Of a stretch of DNA of 42,956 nucleotides, positions 16,106 through 23,935 are shown piece after piece (position 1 is the stretch's first letter; each line of letters starts with the position of its first letter). The notes under the pieces were generated by a model, which saw only the letters and a list, made by a program, of their open reading frames with translations, made no database searches and was not told where the DNA came from. The DNA comes from an uncultured Eggerthellaceae bacterium (GTDB lineage Bacteria > Actinomycetota > Coriobacteriia > Coriobacteriales > Eggerthellaceae). The position numbers were made by a program, and so were the translations under genes. The DNA lies in the NCBI GenBank assembly GCA_904420215.1, contig CAJFUR010000021.1, positions 1-42,956 on the forward strand, written 5' to 3'.

Positions 16106-16765
16106 CTAGAACCGCGCGTAGCGCTCGAGGTTCTTCTCCAACGTGTCCACGAAGCGGCGGCCCGCCTCGCTCAGCGCGGCGTCCTTCTTCACCACGTACC
16201 CCAAGTGCAGCTTCACGTCGGTTTCCAGCGGCACGGTGTTCAAGCCGGCGCCGTCGGAGATGCCCACCAGAATGCCGCTGGTCACCGTATAGCCATTCAG
16301 CGCCACGATCAGTTCCGACAAAGACGCGCGGTCGGTGCAGGCGATGCTCTTGGCGCGCGGCACGTCGGCCAGCGCTTCCTCGGCGAACGCCACCGGGGAG
16401 TCGGCGTCCTGCTCGAAGTACAGGTAGGGGTAGTCTTCCATGTCGCGCAGCGAAAGGCTTTCGGCGTTCACCATGGGATGGCTCTTGGGAAGCGCCACGC
16501 GCGGGGCGGACTGTATGAGCTCCACGAACTCCAAGCCGGCCTCGGCCAGCGCGGCGTTCACCGCATCGGCCGTGGCCGAGGTCTGGAACAGAACGCCCAG
16601 TTCGCTCGTGCCGCTTGCAACGTCGTCGATGACGCCCTGCGTCGTGCGGTCGCGCAGCGCGTAGGAATAGGCGTCGCCGCCCAGCGCCAGCACCACATGG
16701 GCGAAGGTCTGCACGTTGAACAGGTAGTGCTGTCCGGAAACGGCGAAAGTGGTTTCGGTGGTCAT
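16106..16765 (-). CDS. Stand-alone LysR-type effector-binding domain, no HTH
   Basis: A 219-residue protein that aligns along its full length with the C-terminal two thirds of the LysR regulator at 18709-19638: GQHYLFNVQTFAHVV against TQHYAFSVQAFVNVI, TTQGVIDDVASGTSELGVLFQ against ATGEIIDDVRTFRSEVGVLYT, and LNGYTVTSGILVG against HNGYTLSTGVLSA. The wing-HTH of about 60 residues is absent. The upstream 168 bp contain no HTH in any minus-strand frame, so this is not a simple frameshift. The ATG at 16765 has AAAGGA upstream. It lies downstream of paaK with its own likely promoter. It may bind the same ligand as the full regulator and modulate it, or be a non-DNA-binding sensor; function is not established. 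Confidence 0.8.
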   Translation of the reverse strand: MTTETTFAVSGQHYLFNVQTFAHVVLALGGDAYSYALRDRTTQGVIDDVASGTSELGVLFQTSATADAVNAALAEAGLEFVELIQSAPRVALPKSHPMVNAESLSLRDMEDYPYLYFEQDADSPVAFAEEALADVPRAKSIACTDRASLSELIVALNGYTVTSGILVGISDGAGLNTVPLETDVKLHLGYVVKKDAALSEAGRRFVDTLEKNLERYARF

Positions 16766-16802
16766 GGGCGCATCCTTTCGGTGAGTCTCCCTTTCCAATA
16801 AG

Positions 16803-16832
16803 ATCATACCTCCCCGGCGGGCCAACCGGCAA
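16803..16832 (-). promoter_or_regulatory. Promoter TTGCCG-N18-TATGAT for the HTH-less LysR-like gene
   Basis: On the minus strand TTGCCG (16832-16827) and TATGAT (16808-16803) with 18-nt spacing, about 40 bp before the ATG. The -35 overlaps one arm of the interleaved inverted repeats. Confidence 0.45.
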
Positions 16833-16885
16833 GAAAAGCCCTCGCGGTTTCTACCTTTCCGGTTGGCGTAGCAAGTCAGCGAGGG
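16821..16885 (-). terminator. Two interleaved inverted repeats (terminator and competing stem)
   Basis: On the minus-strand transcript leaving paaK, CCCTCGC (16885-16879) can pair with GCGAGGG (16845-16839), followed by CTTTTCTT, a terminator-like arrangement. A second pair, GCCAACCGG (16867-16859) with CCGGTTGGC (16829-16821), crosses it. The two cannot form as simple separate stems; they would be alternative structures or a pseudoknot. Confidence 0.6.
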
Positions 16886-16901
16886 TTTCCGCAACGTCGG
16901 C

Positions 16902-16932
16902 GGGTTCCGCCACTCGCAGAACGGCGGAACCC
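16902..16932 (-). terminator. 10-bp perfect hairpin immediately after paaK
   Basis: GGGTTCCGCC (16902-16911) and GGCGGAACCC (16923-16932) with an 11-nt loop, starting at the base next to the paaK stop codon. It lacks a U-tract; it may stabilise the 3' end or act with the next structure. Confidence 0.5.
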
Positions 16933-18267
16933 CTATTCCCTCTCGTCCACGAAGCGGGACGCCTTGTGCTCGCTGGAGGTTCCCAGTTTGCCGGCGTCGT
17001 AGACGATGACCTTGGCCGGACGCACGCCCGTGTGGGCCTTGAGCGCCGCCTCCACGCGCTTGGCCACGGCGTCGTAAGACTCGTCCGAGCCCTGAGCGCG
17101 CTCCACCGACACCTCGTACTTGGTGGTGTAGTTCTGGTTGTACACGCGGATGGAGTACTCGCCCGTCAGGCCCTTCTCGCCGCGCACCACGTATTCCACG
17201 TCGCTGGGGAACACGTTGACGGCGCCCACGATGAACATCTCGTCCTTGCGCCCCGTCACGTGGATGCGCGCCAGCGTGCGGCCGCAGGAGCACTTCTCGT
17301 TGGACACGTAGCCGATGTCGCCCGTGCGGAAGCGGATCATCGGGCGCGCCTTCTTCATCAGGGTCGTGTACACCAGCTCCCCGGTCTGCCCCGGCTCCAG
17401 CACTTCGCCCGTTGCGGGGTCCACCGTTTCCACCAGAATCTGGTCCTCCACGATGTGCAGGCCGTCCTTCGCCTCGCACATGGCCGCGCAGGCCCCGTAG
17501 ATGTCGGAAAGGCCGAAGAAGTCCACCACCTTCGCGCCCCACAAATCTTCGATGGCCTCGCGCGTGCTCTTGATGGAGCCGCCCGGCTCGCCCGCCACGA
17601 TGATGGTGTGGATGGAGAAGTCGGTCTTGGGGTCGTAGCCCTTCTCCTTCGCCTTCTCCCCCAACGTCCACGCATAGCTGGGCGACGTCCAAATGACCGT
17701 GGGCTGGTACTGCTTCAGCACGAACAGCAGCCGGTCGGACGGCACGGCGCCCACCCAAATGGCCAGCGCGCCCAAGCGCTGCGCGCCGATGACGTCGGGA
17801 CCGCCCACGTACAGCGCGAAGTTCAGGCCGTGCACGTAGCGGTCGTTCGGGCGCATGCCGGCCTGCCAGAACAGGCGCGCCTCGGTGTCTTGCCACAGGT
17901 CGAAGTCCTCCTGCGTGAAGGGACTCACCGTGGGCACGCCCGTGGAGCCGGAGGATGTGGCCATGAACACCACTTCCTCCTCGGGGACGGAGCACATCTC
18001 GCCGAAGAAGCTGCCCACGTGCTGCGTCTCCCGCTCGGTCTTCTTGTCGATGAAGGGGAACTTCTGGATGTCCGCCAGCGTCTTGATGTCGCTCGGTTTC
18101 ACGCCGGCCTCGTCGAACGCGCGCTTGTAGTACACCGTGTTCTCGTAGGCGTAGCTCACCATGGCCTGCAGCCGCTCCAGTTGCAGGGCCTCCAATTCGG
18201 GACGCGGCATGCACTCTATTTCGGGATCGTAGTATTTCTGATCGTAGGGAATGTTCTTCGTGGCCAT
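16933..18267 (-). CDS. PaaK-type aryl-acid CoA ligase (phenylacetate-CoA ligase family)
   Basis: A 444-residue adenylate-forming enzyme that would activate an aryl or similar carboxylic acid with ATP and CoA. The family nucleotide loop ATSSGSTGVPTV is near residue 103. FRTGDIGYV, and GRKDEMFIVGAVNVFPSDVE with the hinge before the C-terminal domain, also match, and the last 60 residues form the small domain. KCSCGRTLARI is the cysteine motif common in this family. The ATG at 18267 has AAGGAG 7 nt upstream. It is divergent from a LysR gene, with a LysR-box between them, so that regulator probably controls it. Phenylacetate is only the family name; a reverse, ATP-yielding use after an aromatic 2-oxoacid oxidoreductase is possible but speculative. 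Confidence 0.88.
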   Translation of the reverse strand: MATKNIPYDQKYYDPEIECMPRPELEALQLERLQAMVSYAYENTVYYKRAFDEAGVKPSDIKTLADIQKFPFIDKKTERETQHVGSFFGEMCSVPEEEVVFMATSSGSTGVPTVSPFTQEDFDLWQDTEARLFWQAGMRPNDRYVHGLNFALYVGGPDVIGAQRLGALAIWVGAVPSDRLLFVLKQYQPTVIWTSPSYAWTLGEKAKEKGYDPKTDFSIHTIIVAGEPGGSIKSTREAIEDLWGAKVVDFFGLSDIYGACAAMCEAKDGLHIVEDQILVETVDPATGEVLEPGQTGELVYTTLMKKARPMIRFRTGDIGYVSNEKCSCGRTLARIHVTGRKDEMFIVGAVNVFPSDVEYVVRGEKGLTGEYSIRVYNQNYTTKYEVSVERAQGSDESYDAVAKRVEAALKAHTGVRPAKVIVYDAGKLGTSSEHKASRFVDERE

Positions 18268-18362
18268 GCGTACTCCTTGGGTGGTCGTTGACAGCGTATT
18301 GCATGAAACCACGAATCCCGGCCAAACACAACCTTTGGGGTCATTCGATGTTTTGATGATTT

Positions 18363-18383
18363 GCTATCGGTTATGAAGATAGC
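18363..18383. promoter_or_regulatory. LysR-type binding box GCTATC-N9-GATAGC
   Basis: Perfect 6-bp arms around a 9-nt spacer, containing the classic T-N11-A / ATC-N9-GAT pattern of LysR-type sites. It lies in the divergent region between paaK and the LysR gene, about 95 bp upstream of paaK. A TAAAAT (18388-18393) just beyond could be a plus-strand -10. Confidence 0.6.
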
Positions 18384-18559
18384 CGGGTAAAATGAGAAGA
18401 AGGACACAAGGGCGGCGGGGGGTGCGGGATCCGCGGGCACGCAGTGGCGTGCGCCGCGGGCGTCACCGCGCGGACGCCTCGCCGGCCGCCGCGCGCGCCC
18501 GAAACGGCTCACCGCCAGCGCCGCGCGTGCCGCTGCACGGCCTGCCCGCGTGCCCATCT

Positions 18560-18687
18560 GCCCACGCGGCGCTCGCCCGCTGACCGCCTGCCCGCGTGCG
18601 CCGCGCCTGAGGCGCGTCCCGCCATGCGGCCCGGTGCGCGTCCCACCGCCCGCCCCGCCGGCCGCCGCCCACGCGGCGCTCGCCCGC
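18560..18687 (+). repeat. 21-bp exact direct repeat in the GC-rich leader of the LysR gene
   Basis: A 21-bp sequence beginning GCCCACGCGGCG occurs at 18560-18580 and 18667-18687. CTGCCCGCGTGC also occurs twice (18542 and 18588). The 18394-18708 stretch otherwise shows no supportable gene; the open frame running through it is arginine/proline-rich and lacks a ribosome site. Confidence 0.55.
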
Positions 18688-18708
18688 CCCAACCAGAACG
18701 GAGCCCCC

Positions 18709-19638
18709 ATGACCCTGCAGCAGTTGCGCTACCTCATCGCCATCGCGGAATACGGCTCCATCAACGCGGCGGCCCAGAACCTGTACGCCTCGCAGTCGAA
18801 CCTCTCCACCGCCATCAAGGACTTGGAGCAGGAGCTGGGCATCACGGTGTTCACCCGCTCCAACCGCGGCGTGACGCTCACCAACGACGGGGCGGAACTG
18901 CTCGGCTACGCCCGGCAGGTCATCGAGCAGACCGACATGCTGGAGGCCCGCTACGCGCACAGCGGGCGCACGCGGCAACGGCTGGCCGTGTCCACCCAGC
19001 ACTACGCGTTCAGCGTGCAGGCGTTCGTGAACGTCATCGAAGCGTGCGAGGGCGACGAGTACGAGTTCGTGCTGCGCGAGCGCGCCACGGGCGAGATCAT
19101 AGACGACGTGCGCACGTTCCGCAGCGAGGTGGGCGTGCTGTACACCGACTCCTTCAACCGCCGCGTGCTGCTCAAGGCGTTCGACGACGCGGACATTGCC
19201 TATTTCCCCCTGTTCGACGCGCAGGTTCACGTGTTCGTGGGCGAGCATCACCCGCTGGCGCAGGAAAAGCTTCTGCAGCCCGAAGACTTGGAGGAATACC
19301 CGCGCTACTCGTTCGAACAGGGCACGGAGAACTCGTTCTACTACTCCGAGGAGCCGCTGAGCTACCTGCCGCACAAGCGCAACGTGCGCATATCGGACCG
19401 GGGAACGCTCACCAACTTGCTCACCAGCCACAACGGCTACACGCTTTCCACTGGCGTGCTGTCGGCGGAAATGCATTCGGGCATTGCGTCCATCCCGTTG
19501 GACGTGGACGAGACCATGCAGGTGGGCTACGTCATGCACAACGAGCGCCGCCCCGGCCCCCTGCTTCTGCGCTACATCAAGGAGCTGCAAGCCGGCATCA
19601 GCGCGAACCCCACTGTGCAAGCCTGCCGGCAAGGGTGA
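18709..19638 (+). CDS. LysR-family transcriptional regulator
   Basis: A 309-residue regulator. Residues 1-60 form the wing-HTH (MTLQQLRYLIAIAEYGSINA...QSNLSTAIKDLEQELG...FTRSNRGVTLTNDGAEL). From about 90 onward is the two-lobe effector-binding domain, similar to the stand-alone protein encoded at 16106-16765. The start at ATG 18709 begins at the conserved HTH; CGGAG lies 6 nt upstream. A longer frame from 18550 adds 53 arginine/proline-rich residues and is rejected. It is divergent from paaK, with a LysR-box between, consistent with autoregulation and control of paaK. The co-inducer is unknown, plausibly the ligase substrate. Confidence 0.92.
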   Translation: MTLQQLRYLIAIAEYGSINAAAQNLYASQSNLSTAIKDLEQELGITVFTRSNRGVTLTNDGAELLGYARQVIEQTDMLEARYAHSGRTRQRLAVSTQHYAFSVQAFVNVIEACEGDEYEFVLRERATGEIIDDVRTFRSEVGVLYTDSFNRRVLLKAFDDADIAYFPLFDAQVHVFVGEHHPLAQEKLLQPEDLEEYPRYSFEQGTENSFYYSEEPLSYLPHKRNVRISDRGTLTNLLTSHNGYTLSTGVLSAEMHSGIASIPLDVDETMQVGYVMHNERRPGPLLLRYIKELQAGISANPTVQACRQG

Positions 19639-19698
19639 GGCGCGGCAGCAGGCATCCGCCGCCGGCACCGCCAAACCCTGTGAACGCACAGCATGAAA

Positions 19699-19729
19699 AA
19701 AGCCGGCTCCGCTGGGCGGGGCCGGCTTT
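19699..19729. terminator. Bidirectional terminator between LysR and the zinc ribbon gene
   Basis: AAAGCCGGC (19699-19707) pairs with GCCGGCTTT (19721-19729), extended by a GC-rich inner stem, with an A-run on the left and T's on the right. It serves two convergent genes. Confidence 0.8.
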
Positions 19730-19750
19730 GCGTGGCTTCGAAGCTTTTGG

Positions 19751-19900
19751 CTACTTGCTGGCGCCAATGCGGCAGATGGTGGTGCCGCAGTCGGGGCACT
19801 TGCCCTTCGTGATGGGCTTGCCGTTCTTCGTCGTGCTCTCCACCGGGTCCTGCATAACCTTCTTCGCCTTGCACTTCACGCAGTAAGCTTCGATCGCCAT
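19751..19900 (-). CDS. Small zinc ribbon protein (DUF5679-like)
   Basis: A 49-residue protein with two CxxC knuckles (YCVKCK at about 6-11 and GKCPDCGT at about 33-40) and an extra cysteine (TICRIG) near the end, so it almost certainly binds zinc. The pattern, including the basic TKNGKPITKGKCPDCGT segment, matches the DUF5679 type of short ribbons related to topoisomerase zinc fingers; the role is unknown and may be nucleic-acid or protein binding. The ATG at 19900 is preceded by GAGAGG, slightly far (about 11 nt). A consensus TATAAT lies upstream on the same strand, and a bidirectional terminator follows, so it is transcribed alone. Confidence 0.85.
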   Translation of the reverse strand: MAIEAYCVKCKAKKVMQDPVESTTKNGKPITKGKCPDCGTTICRIGASK

Positions 19901-19992
19901 AGTGTTCCAACCTCTCTTTTCTCTTCATTTATCAGCGGGAACGCCCGCAGAAATCCTTGCAAACCGCACCGGTTCGCAACACATGCCCGAGC

Positions 19993-19998
19993 ATTATA
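19993..19998 (-). promoter_or_regulatory. -10 element TATAAT of the zinc ribbon gene
   Basis: Perfect TATAAT on the minus strand, 93 bp upstream of the start codon. No standard -35 was recognised. Confidence 0.5.
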
Positions 19999-20037
19999 CT
20001 GCACGAAGGCGTTCTGCGCGCTGCAATGTGCGCCCTT

Positions 20038-23000
20038 CTATATATTTTTTAGCAACTCCATGACGAAATCGCTGTTTTGCAGGAGCTTTTCCTCGTCGAT
20101 GTTCTCCAACACGTCGTCGCCCTGCGCGAAATACGCCGGCTTGGCGCCGTCCATTCCCGCCAGATGCATGGCCTGATAGCCCTGCTTCGTGGCGAAAGAC
20201 GCCGCGCTTTCGTTCAGGCGCAGCGTTGCGGAAGGCACCTGCACGCCCATGGCCTGCGAAGCCTTCCTCACGTAGCGCTTCATGCGCGACGATGCGGCAA
20301 CCGTGCGGTACGTCCCCTCGCGCTCCACGAGCGACAAGTCACCCGCGCCCAAGCCGTCAAGCTCCACGATGATGGATCCGCGCAAATCCTGCGCGTGTTC
20401 GGCCAAGAAGGCGCGCATGCCGGCATTCTGCGCGAGCTCCGCGCCCAAGGCGACGAACCACACCTCGGTGTCGATGTCGGGATGGCGGAAGCGGTGAATT
20501 TGCCCCAGTTCTCCGGAAGCGTCCATCCCCGGCAGCGGCTGGCTGCGGCGCTCTCCTTCGAAGCCGTCTTCCACCAGGCCTTCCGCCTCTTCCGCCTGAC
20601 GCATCATGCGGCGGGAGAAGGCGCCGCCATTCCAGCGCCTGCGGCCCCGTGCGCGCCGGGCAGATTCGTTCTGGTCGGATTCTTCGGCCTGCAGCCTTTC
20701 CCGAATATCCTCGACCGGCAGGTTCGTGAGCGTGTCGTCGGCGGCGAAGACCGACTGCACGGCAGCGGGCGCCGGTGCGGCGGACCCAGTTGCGGCTGCA
20801 GGAGCGGGCGCATCAATGGCGGCGGACACCGCGGGCTCCTCGAAGCCGTCGGACGCGAACCCGTATTCGTAGCCATCGGCGGGCGGCGCGTCCTGGGCGT
20901 CTTGGAACCCGTCCCATTCCTCAGATGTAAACCCCTGGTCATCGTAGGCGTCGTAGGCGCCATAGGCATCGTGGCCGTCATAGCTGCCGTAGGCATTGCC
21001 GGCATCGCGTTCGCCGTAGGCGCCCTGACCATCGCCAAAGGCTCCTTCGCCGTGGGCGCCTTCCGCGGCGGCCGATGCCGCGGTGGGGGCATCCTCGTCG
21101 TTGCGGAAGCTTTCCCAGCCGCCGCGCGCCGCACCCACGGAACGCGCGTCGAAGGACTCGTCCACGTCGAGCCATTCTTGCGGCGTCGATTCCTCTTGGC
21201 GCTTCTTCTTGCCGAAATGCAACTTGGACAACAGACGCTGCGCACGCGACTTGGGCATTTCCACGTAGCCCGGGCCGGCGAACGCGCCCGTTTCGGTGAC
21301 GTTGCCCTCGTAGTCCGAGTCGTCGGCGTCGTCCACATACAAGTCGTCGGGATCCACGTTCTGCAGCAGCTCCTCCCCCACGGGGGCGAAAGCGCCGGTG
21401 GCTCCCGGGACGAAAGCGCCTGGGTGGACAGCGGGCGCAGATGGGGCAGGCGCGGTGGAAGCCGAGGTTGCATCCGGGTCGCCCACGCCGCCAGCGGAGG
21501 AGCGCCGCGCGGCAATGGCTCCCGAAAGGGAGGGAAGCGAGTTCCGCAACCCGGCGAGGGGCCCCTTCGCGGTGGCGTCGGCTCCGATCTCGCCGGCAGC
21601 GGCTTGAGCCGATGCGGCGTCGGGGGCGGCCAAGTCGATGGAAGGCAGCATGGTGAGCAGGCTCTTAGCCGCCGCCTTGCCCGATTCCTCAACGTCGGCC
21701 AAGGGTGCACGCTGTTTCTGCACTTCCGGCAACACCGGCGCCGGCGCGGCGCCGATGTCCGGCAGCGTGATGGGGCGCCGCTTGGACGGACGCCGTCTGG
21801 CCGCAGGTGCGCCGGCATCCGCCGCAACGGCGGCGGCGGTTTCGCTGGCAGGAGAATCCCCCGGACTGCCTGCTTCCACCGCACGCACGACCGCGTCGGG
21901 GGCAACCGCGTCGGGCGCCGGGTGAGCTTCGGATGCGCCGCCCGCTGCGGCAGCTGCGGGATAGTCCTGCAAAAACGCCGGCACGCCCACCGAAGGCTGG
22001 GCGGGGAGCGTTTCGGTGCGCAGGGCGTCGATGTCGAGGGGAGGCATGGCCTGCGTGCTGCCGTCGAGCGGTTCAGTCGGCAAGGCTGCGGGCGCAGCCG
22101 GGCGGGCGGAATCCGAAACGGGCGCATCCGCAGGGAAACCGGAGGCCGGCACGCCGAACGCTGCAGAGGCGGCGGGAACGCCTGCGCCTGCGGCGGCAGC
22201 GCCTTCCGCCCCCTGCCCAAAAGCCGCTTCCGCAACGCCTGCGGCGCGGTCTTCGCGCTGCTCCTTCGCCGCCTTCGTTTCCATGATGGCCGCACGCACC
22301 TGCTGCAGCCGCTGTTCGGTTTCCCCAGCCATGTCGCGGGCCGGCTCTTCGGGAGCCGCCGCTGCGGCAGCGGCATCCAATGCGTCGGCATAGCGCGATC
22401 GCTGCACCGGCGCTCCGTCGTCGTGTGGCTTCTTGGCCTTCTGCTGCGCCTTCCTGAACCAGTCGGGCACTCCCCCGTCCGACACGGCCGGCGCCCCCGA
22501 CGTGGCCATGCCCACTGCGCCGGCAACCGCACCGGCGGCAAAACCGCCCGCGGCGGCGGGCGCCGCCCCGCCTGCCGCCTCGGCCGCGGCAACGCCATCG
22601 GCGCCGGCTGCAGCAAGGTTCTGTGCAGCGGCGTTTTGGCCTGCCGCTTCCGGCGCGCCGCCGAACCAGCCCGGCTCCCCGGCGCCGGCGGCGCCGTTGC
22701 CCATGCCGGTCCCCGCAGCCGCAACGCCCGCGTCCCCGCCAACTTCGCCGCCCGAGGCAGCGCGCGCAAGCGCATCCTGCACCGTGCCAGCGGGAATGTC
22801 GCCGAACGCCTCCCGCGTCTCCCCGCGCATCTCACGCAGGTTCTCGGGCGTGGATTCCGGCAGGGGAGGCTCCTTCACCTGCACCAGCCGGCCGGCGATG
22901 TCGGACGTGGGCGTGCTGCTCACCGGTTTGCCCGAAAGCGCCGCCACGGCGGCCTTTGCAGCAGCGAGACGCGCTTCCGGCGTCTGCGGCGCCAAGTCGG

Positions 23001-23871
23001 GCGGCTGCATGGCCGCCGCCTCGTACACCAGCTGCGCACCCTCGGGCACCAAACCCGCCGCCCGCGCGGCGTCCTCCCCATGCACGGTCGGGTCGAATTC
23101 GGTGCGGCGGGCAGACAGCTCGCCTTCGCTCACCCTCCCGCGGCCTATGCGCGTGGCCACGTCCATGAGCACGGCCACCCCGGCGGCGTTGCAGTTGGCG
23201 CCTTCGTTGTAGGCGGCCACCTTGCACATCAGAACATCCACCACCGGCAGGGCCACAATAACCAGCGCCACCACGGTGAGCGCGTTGAACACCACCGCAA
23301 CGGGACCCGTGGCGTGCAGGAAGAACACGTAGCGCACAATCAGGAGCAGCGGAACGAACACCATGGCCCCCGCAACGACCAGCCGCAAGATGGGCAGCAC
23401 GCCAACAAGCGCCCCGTTCAGCTTCGTTTGCACCTTGCCGCTGTCGTAGCGCGCCACCACCACCACTTTGCGGCGGCGGGCGCCCGTTCCGTCGGGGGTG
23501 TAGCCCGGTTCGTACTTCGCCACCACGTTCTGGCTGACGCCCTTCGGGAACAGGCGCGAAAGCAGCGGGCGGTCGAGCGTTTCCAGCACGAACAGCGCCG
23601 CTGCGATTATCGCAAGAACCATGGAAGGAATGGCCAGCACCGGCAAGAACAGCGAAAGCGCCGTGATCACTATGGTGACGACGCAGCACAGAGCGCGCGC
23701 GGCATCGTGTCCCGAAGCGTTGTTGAAATCTTCGATGACGGCGGAAAGGCCCGCTTCCTTCTGCAGATGCTCGGTGATGTAGAGCGCCGCCTGCTGTTCT
23801 TCTTCGGTGCCGGCAGGCCGGGGTCCTATCTGCTGGGACAAATACGCGACGTGGTCTATGGTTTCAGGCAT
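20038..23871 (-). CDS. Large membrane protein with a degenerate M28-peptidase fold (predicted pseudo-peptidase)
   Basis: A 1277-residue protein. The N-terminus resembles M28 aminopeptidases (YLSQQIGPRPAGTEEEQQAALYI). Two membrane helices follow at about 60-99, then KVVVVARYDSG (140-145), a second helical hairpin (about 155-217), EGANCNAAGVAVLMDVA (223-239), an Ala/Pro/Gly-rich insert of about 870 residues, and a C-terminal M28 segment (about 1121-1277). Each metal-ligand position I can align is altered: AHYDS is ARYDS, GADDN is GANCN, GAEE is GAEL and the terminal H-T/S-x-x-D is FAQGDD. Peptidase activity is therefore unlikely. The long insert holds tyrosine/aspartate-rich stretches (YGSYDGHDAYGAYDAY) and is probably disordered. 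It lies 64 bp behind a single-pass membrane protein gene and is likely co-transcribed with it and the dinG-like gene. The ATG has AAAGG 8 nt upstream. Function unknown; a scaffold or binding role is a guess. Confidence 0.82.
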   Translation of the reverse strand: MPETIDHVAYLSQQIGPRPAGTEEEQQAALYITEHLQKEAGLSAVIEDFNNASGHDAARALCCVVTIVITALSLFLPVLAIPSMVLAIIAAALFVLETLDRPLLSRLFPKGVSQNVVAKYEPGYTPDGTGARRRKVVVVARYDSGKVQTKLNGALVGVLPILRLVVAGAMVFVPLLLIVRYVFFLHATGPVAVVFNALTVVALVIVALPVVDVLMCKVAAYNEGANCNAAGVAVLMDVATRIGRGRVSEGELSARRTEFDPTVHGEDAARAAGLVPEGAQLVYEAAAMQPPDLAPQTPEARLAAAKAAVAALSGKPVSSTPTSDIAGRLVQVKEPPLPESTPENLREMRGETREAFGDIPAGTVQDALARAASGGEVGGDAGVAAAGTGMGNGAAGAGEPGWFGGAPEAAGQNAAAQNLAAAGADGVAAAEAAGGAAPAAAGGFAAGAVAGAVGMATSGAPAVSDGGVPDWFRKAQQKAKKPHDDGAPVQRSRYADALDAAAAAAAPEEPARDMAGETEQRLQQVRAAIMETKAAKEQREDRAAGVAEAAFGQGAEGAAAAGAGVPAASAAFGVPASGFPADAPVSDSARPAAPAALPTEPLDGSTQAMPPLDIDALRTETLPAQPSVGVPAFLQDYPAAAAAGGASEAHPAPDAVAPDAVVRAVEAGSPGDSPASETAAAVAADAGAPAARRRPSKRRPITLPDIGAAPAPVLPEVQKQRAPLADVEESGKAAAKSLLTMLPSIDLAAPDAASAQAAAGEIGADATAKGPLAGLRNSLPSLSGAIAARRSSAGGVGDPDATSASTAPAPSAPAVHPGAFVPGATGAFAPVGEELLQNVDPDDLYVDDADDSDYEGNVTETGAFAGPGYVEMPKSRAQRLLSKLHFGKKKRQEESTPQEWLDVDESFDARSVGAARGGWESFRNDEDAPTAASAAAEGAHGEGAFGDGQGAYGERDAGNAYGSYDGHDAYGAYDAYDDQGFTSEEWDGFQDAQDAPPADGYEYGFASDGFEEPAVSAAIDAPAPAAATGSAAPAPAAVQSVFAADDTLTNLPVEDIRERLQAEESDQNESARRARGRRRWNGGAFSRRMMRQAEEAEGLVEDGFEGERRSQPLPGMDASGELGQIHRFRHPDIDTEVWFVALGAELAQNAGMRAFLAEHAQDLRGSIIVELDGLGAGDLSLVEREGTYRTVAASSRMKRYVRKASQAMGVQVPSATLRLNESAASFATKQGYQAMHLAGMDGAKPAYFAQGDDVLENIDEEKLLQNSDFVMELLKNI

Positions 23872-23935
23872 GCGTTTTGCCTTTCACTCGTCGTCTTTCC
23901 GGTGTCTTGCAAGGCATACTCGCTTTAAGTATACG

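Noticed and set aside
16765-16933. HTH of the LysR-like gene lost by a simple frameshift
   Set aside because: The 168 bp up to paaK encode no HTH in any minus-strand frame; they hold hairpins and a promoter instead.
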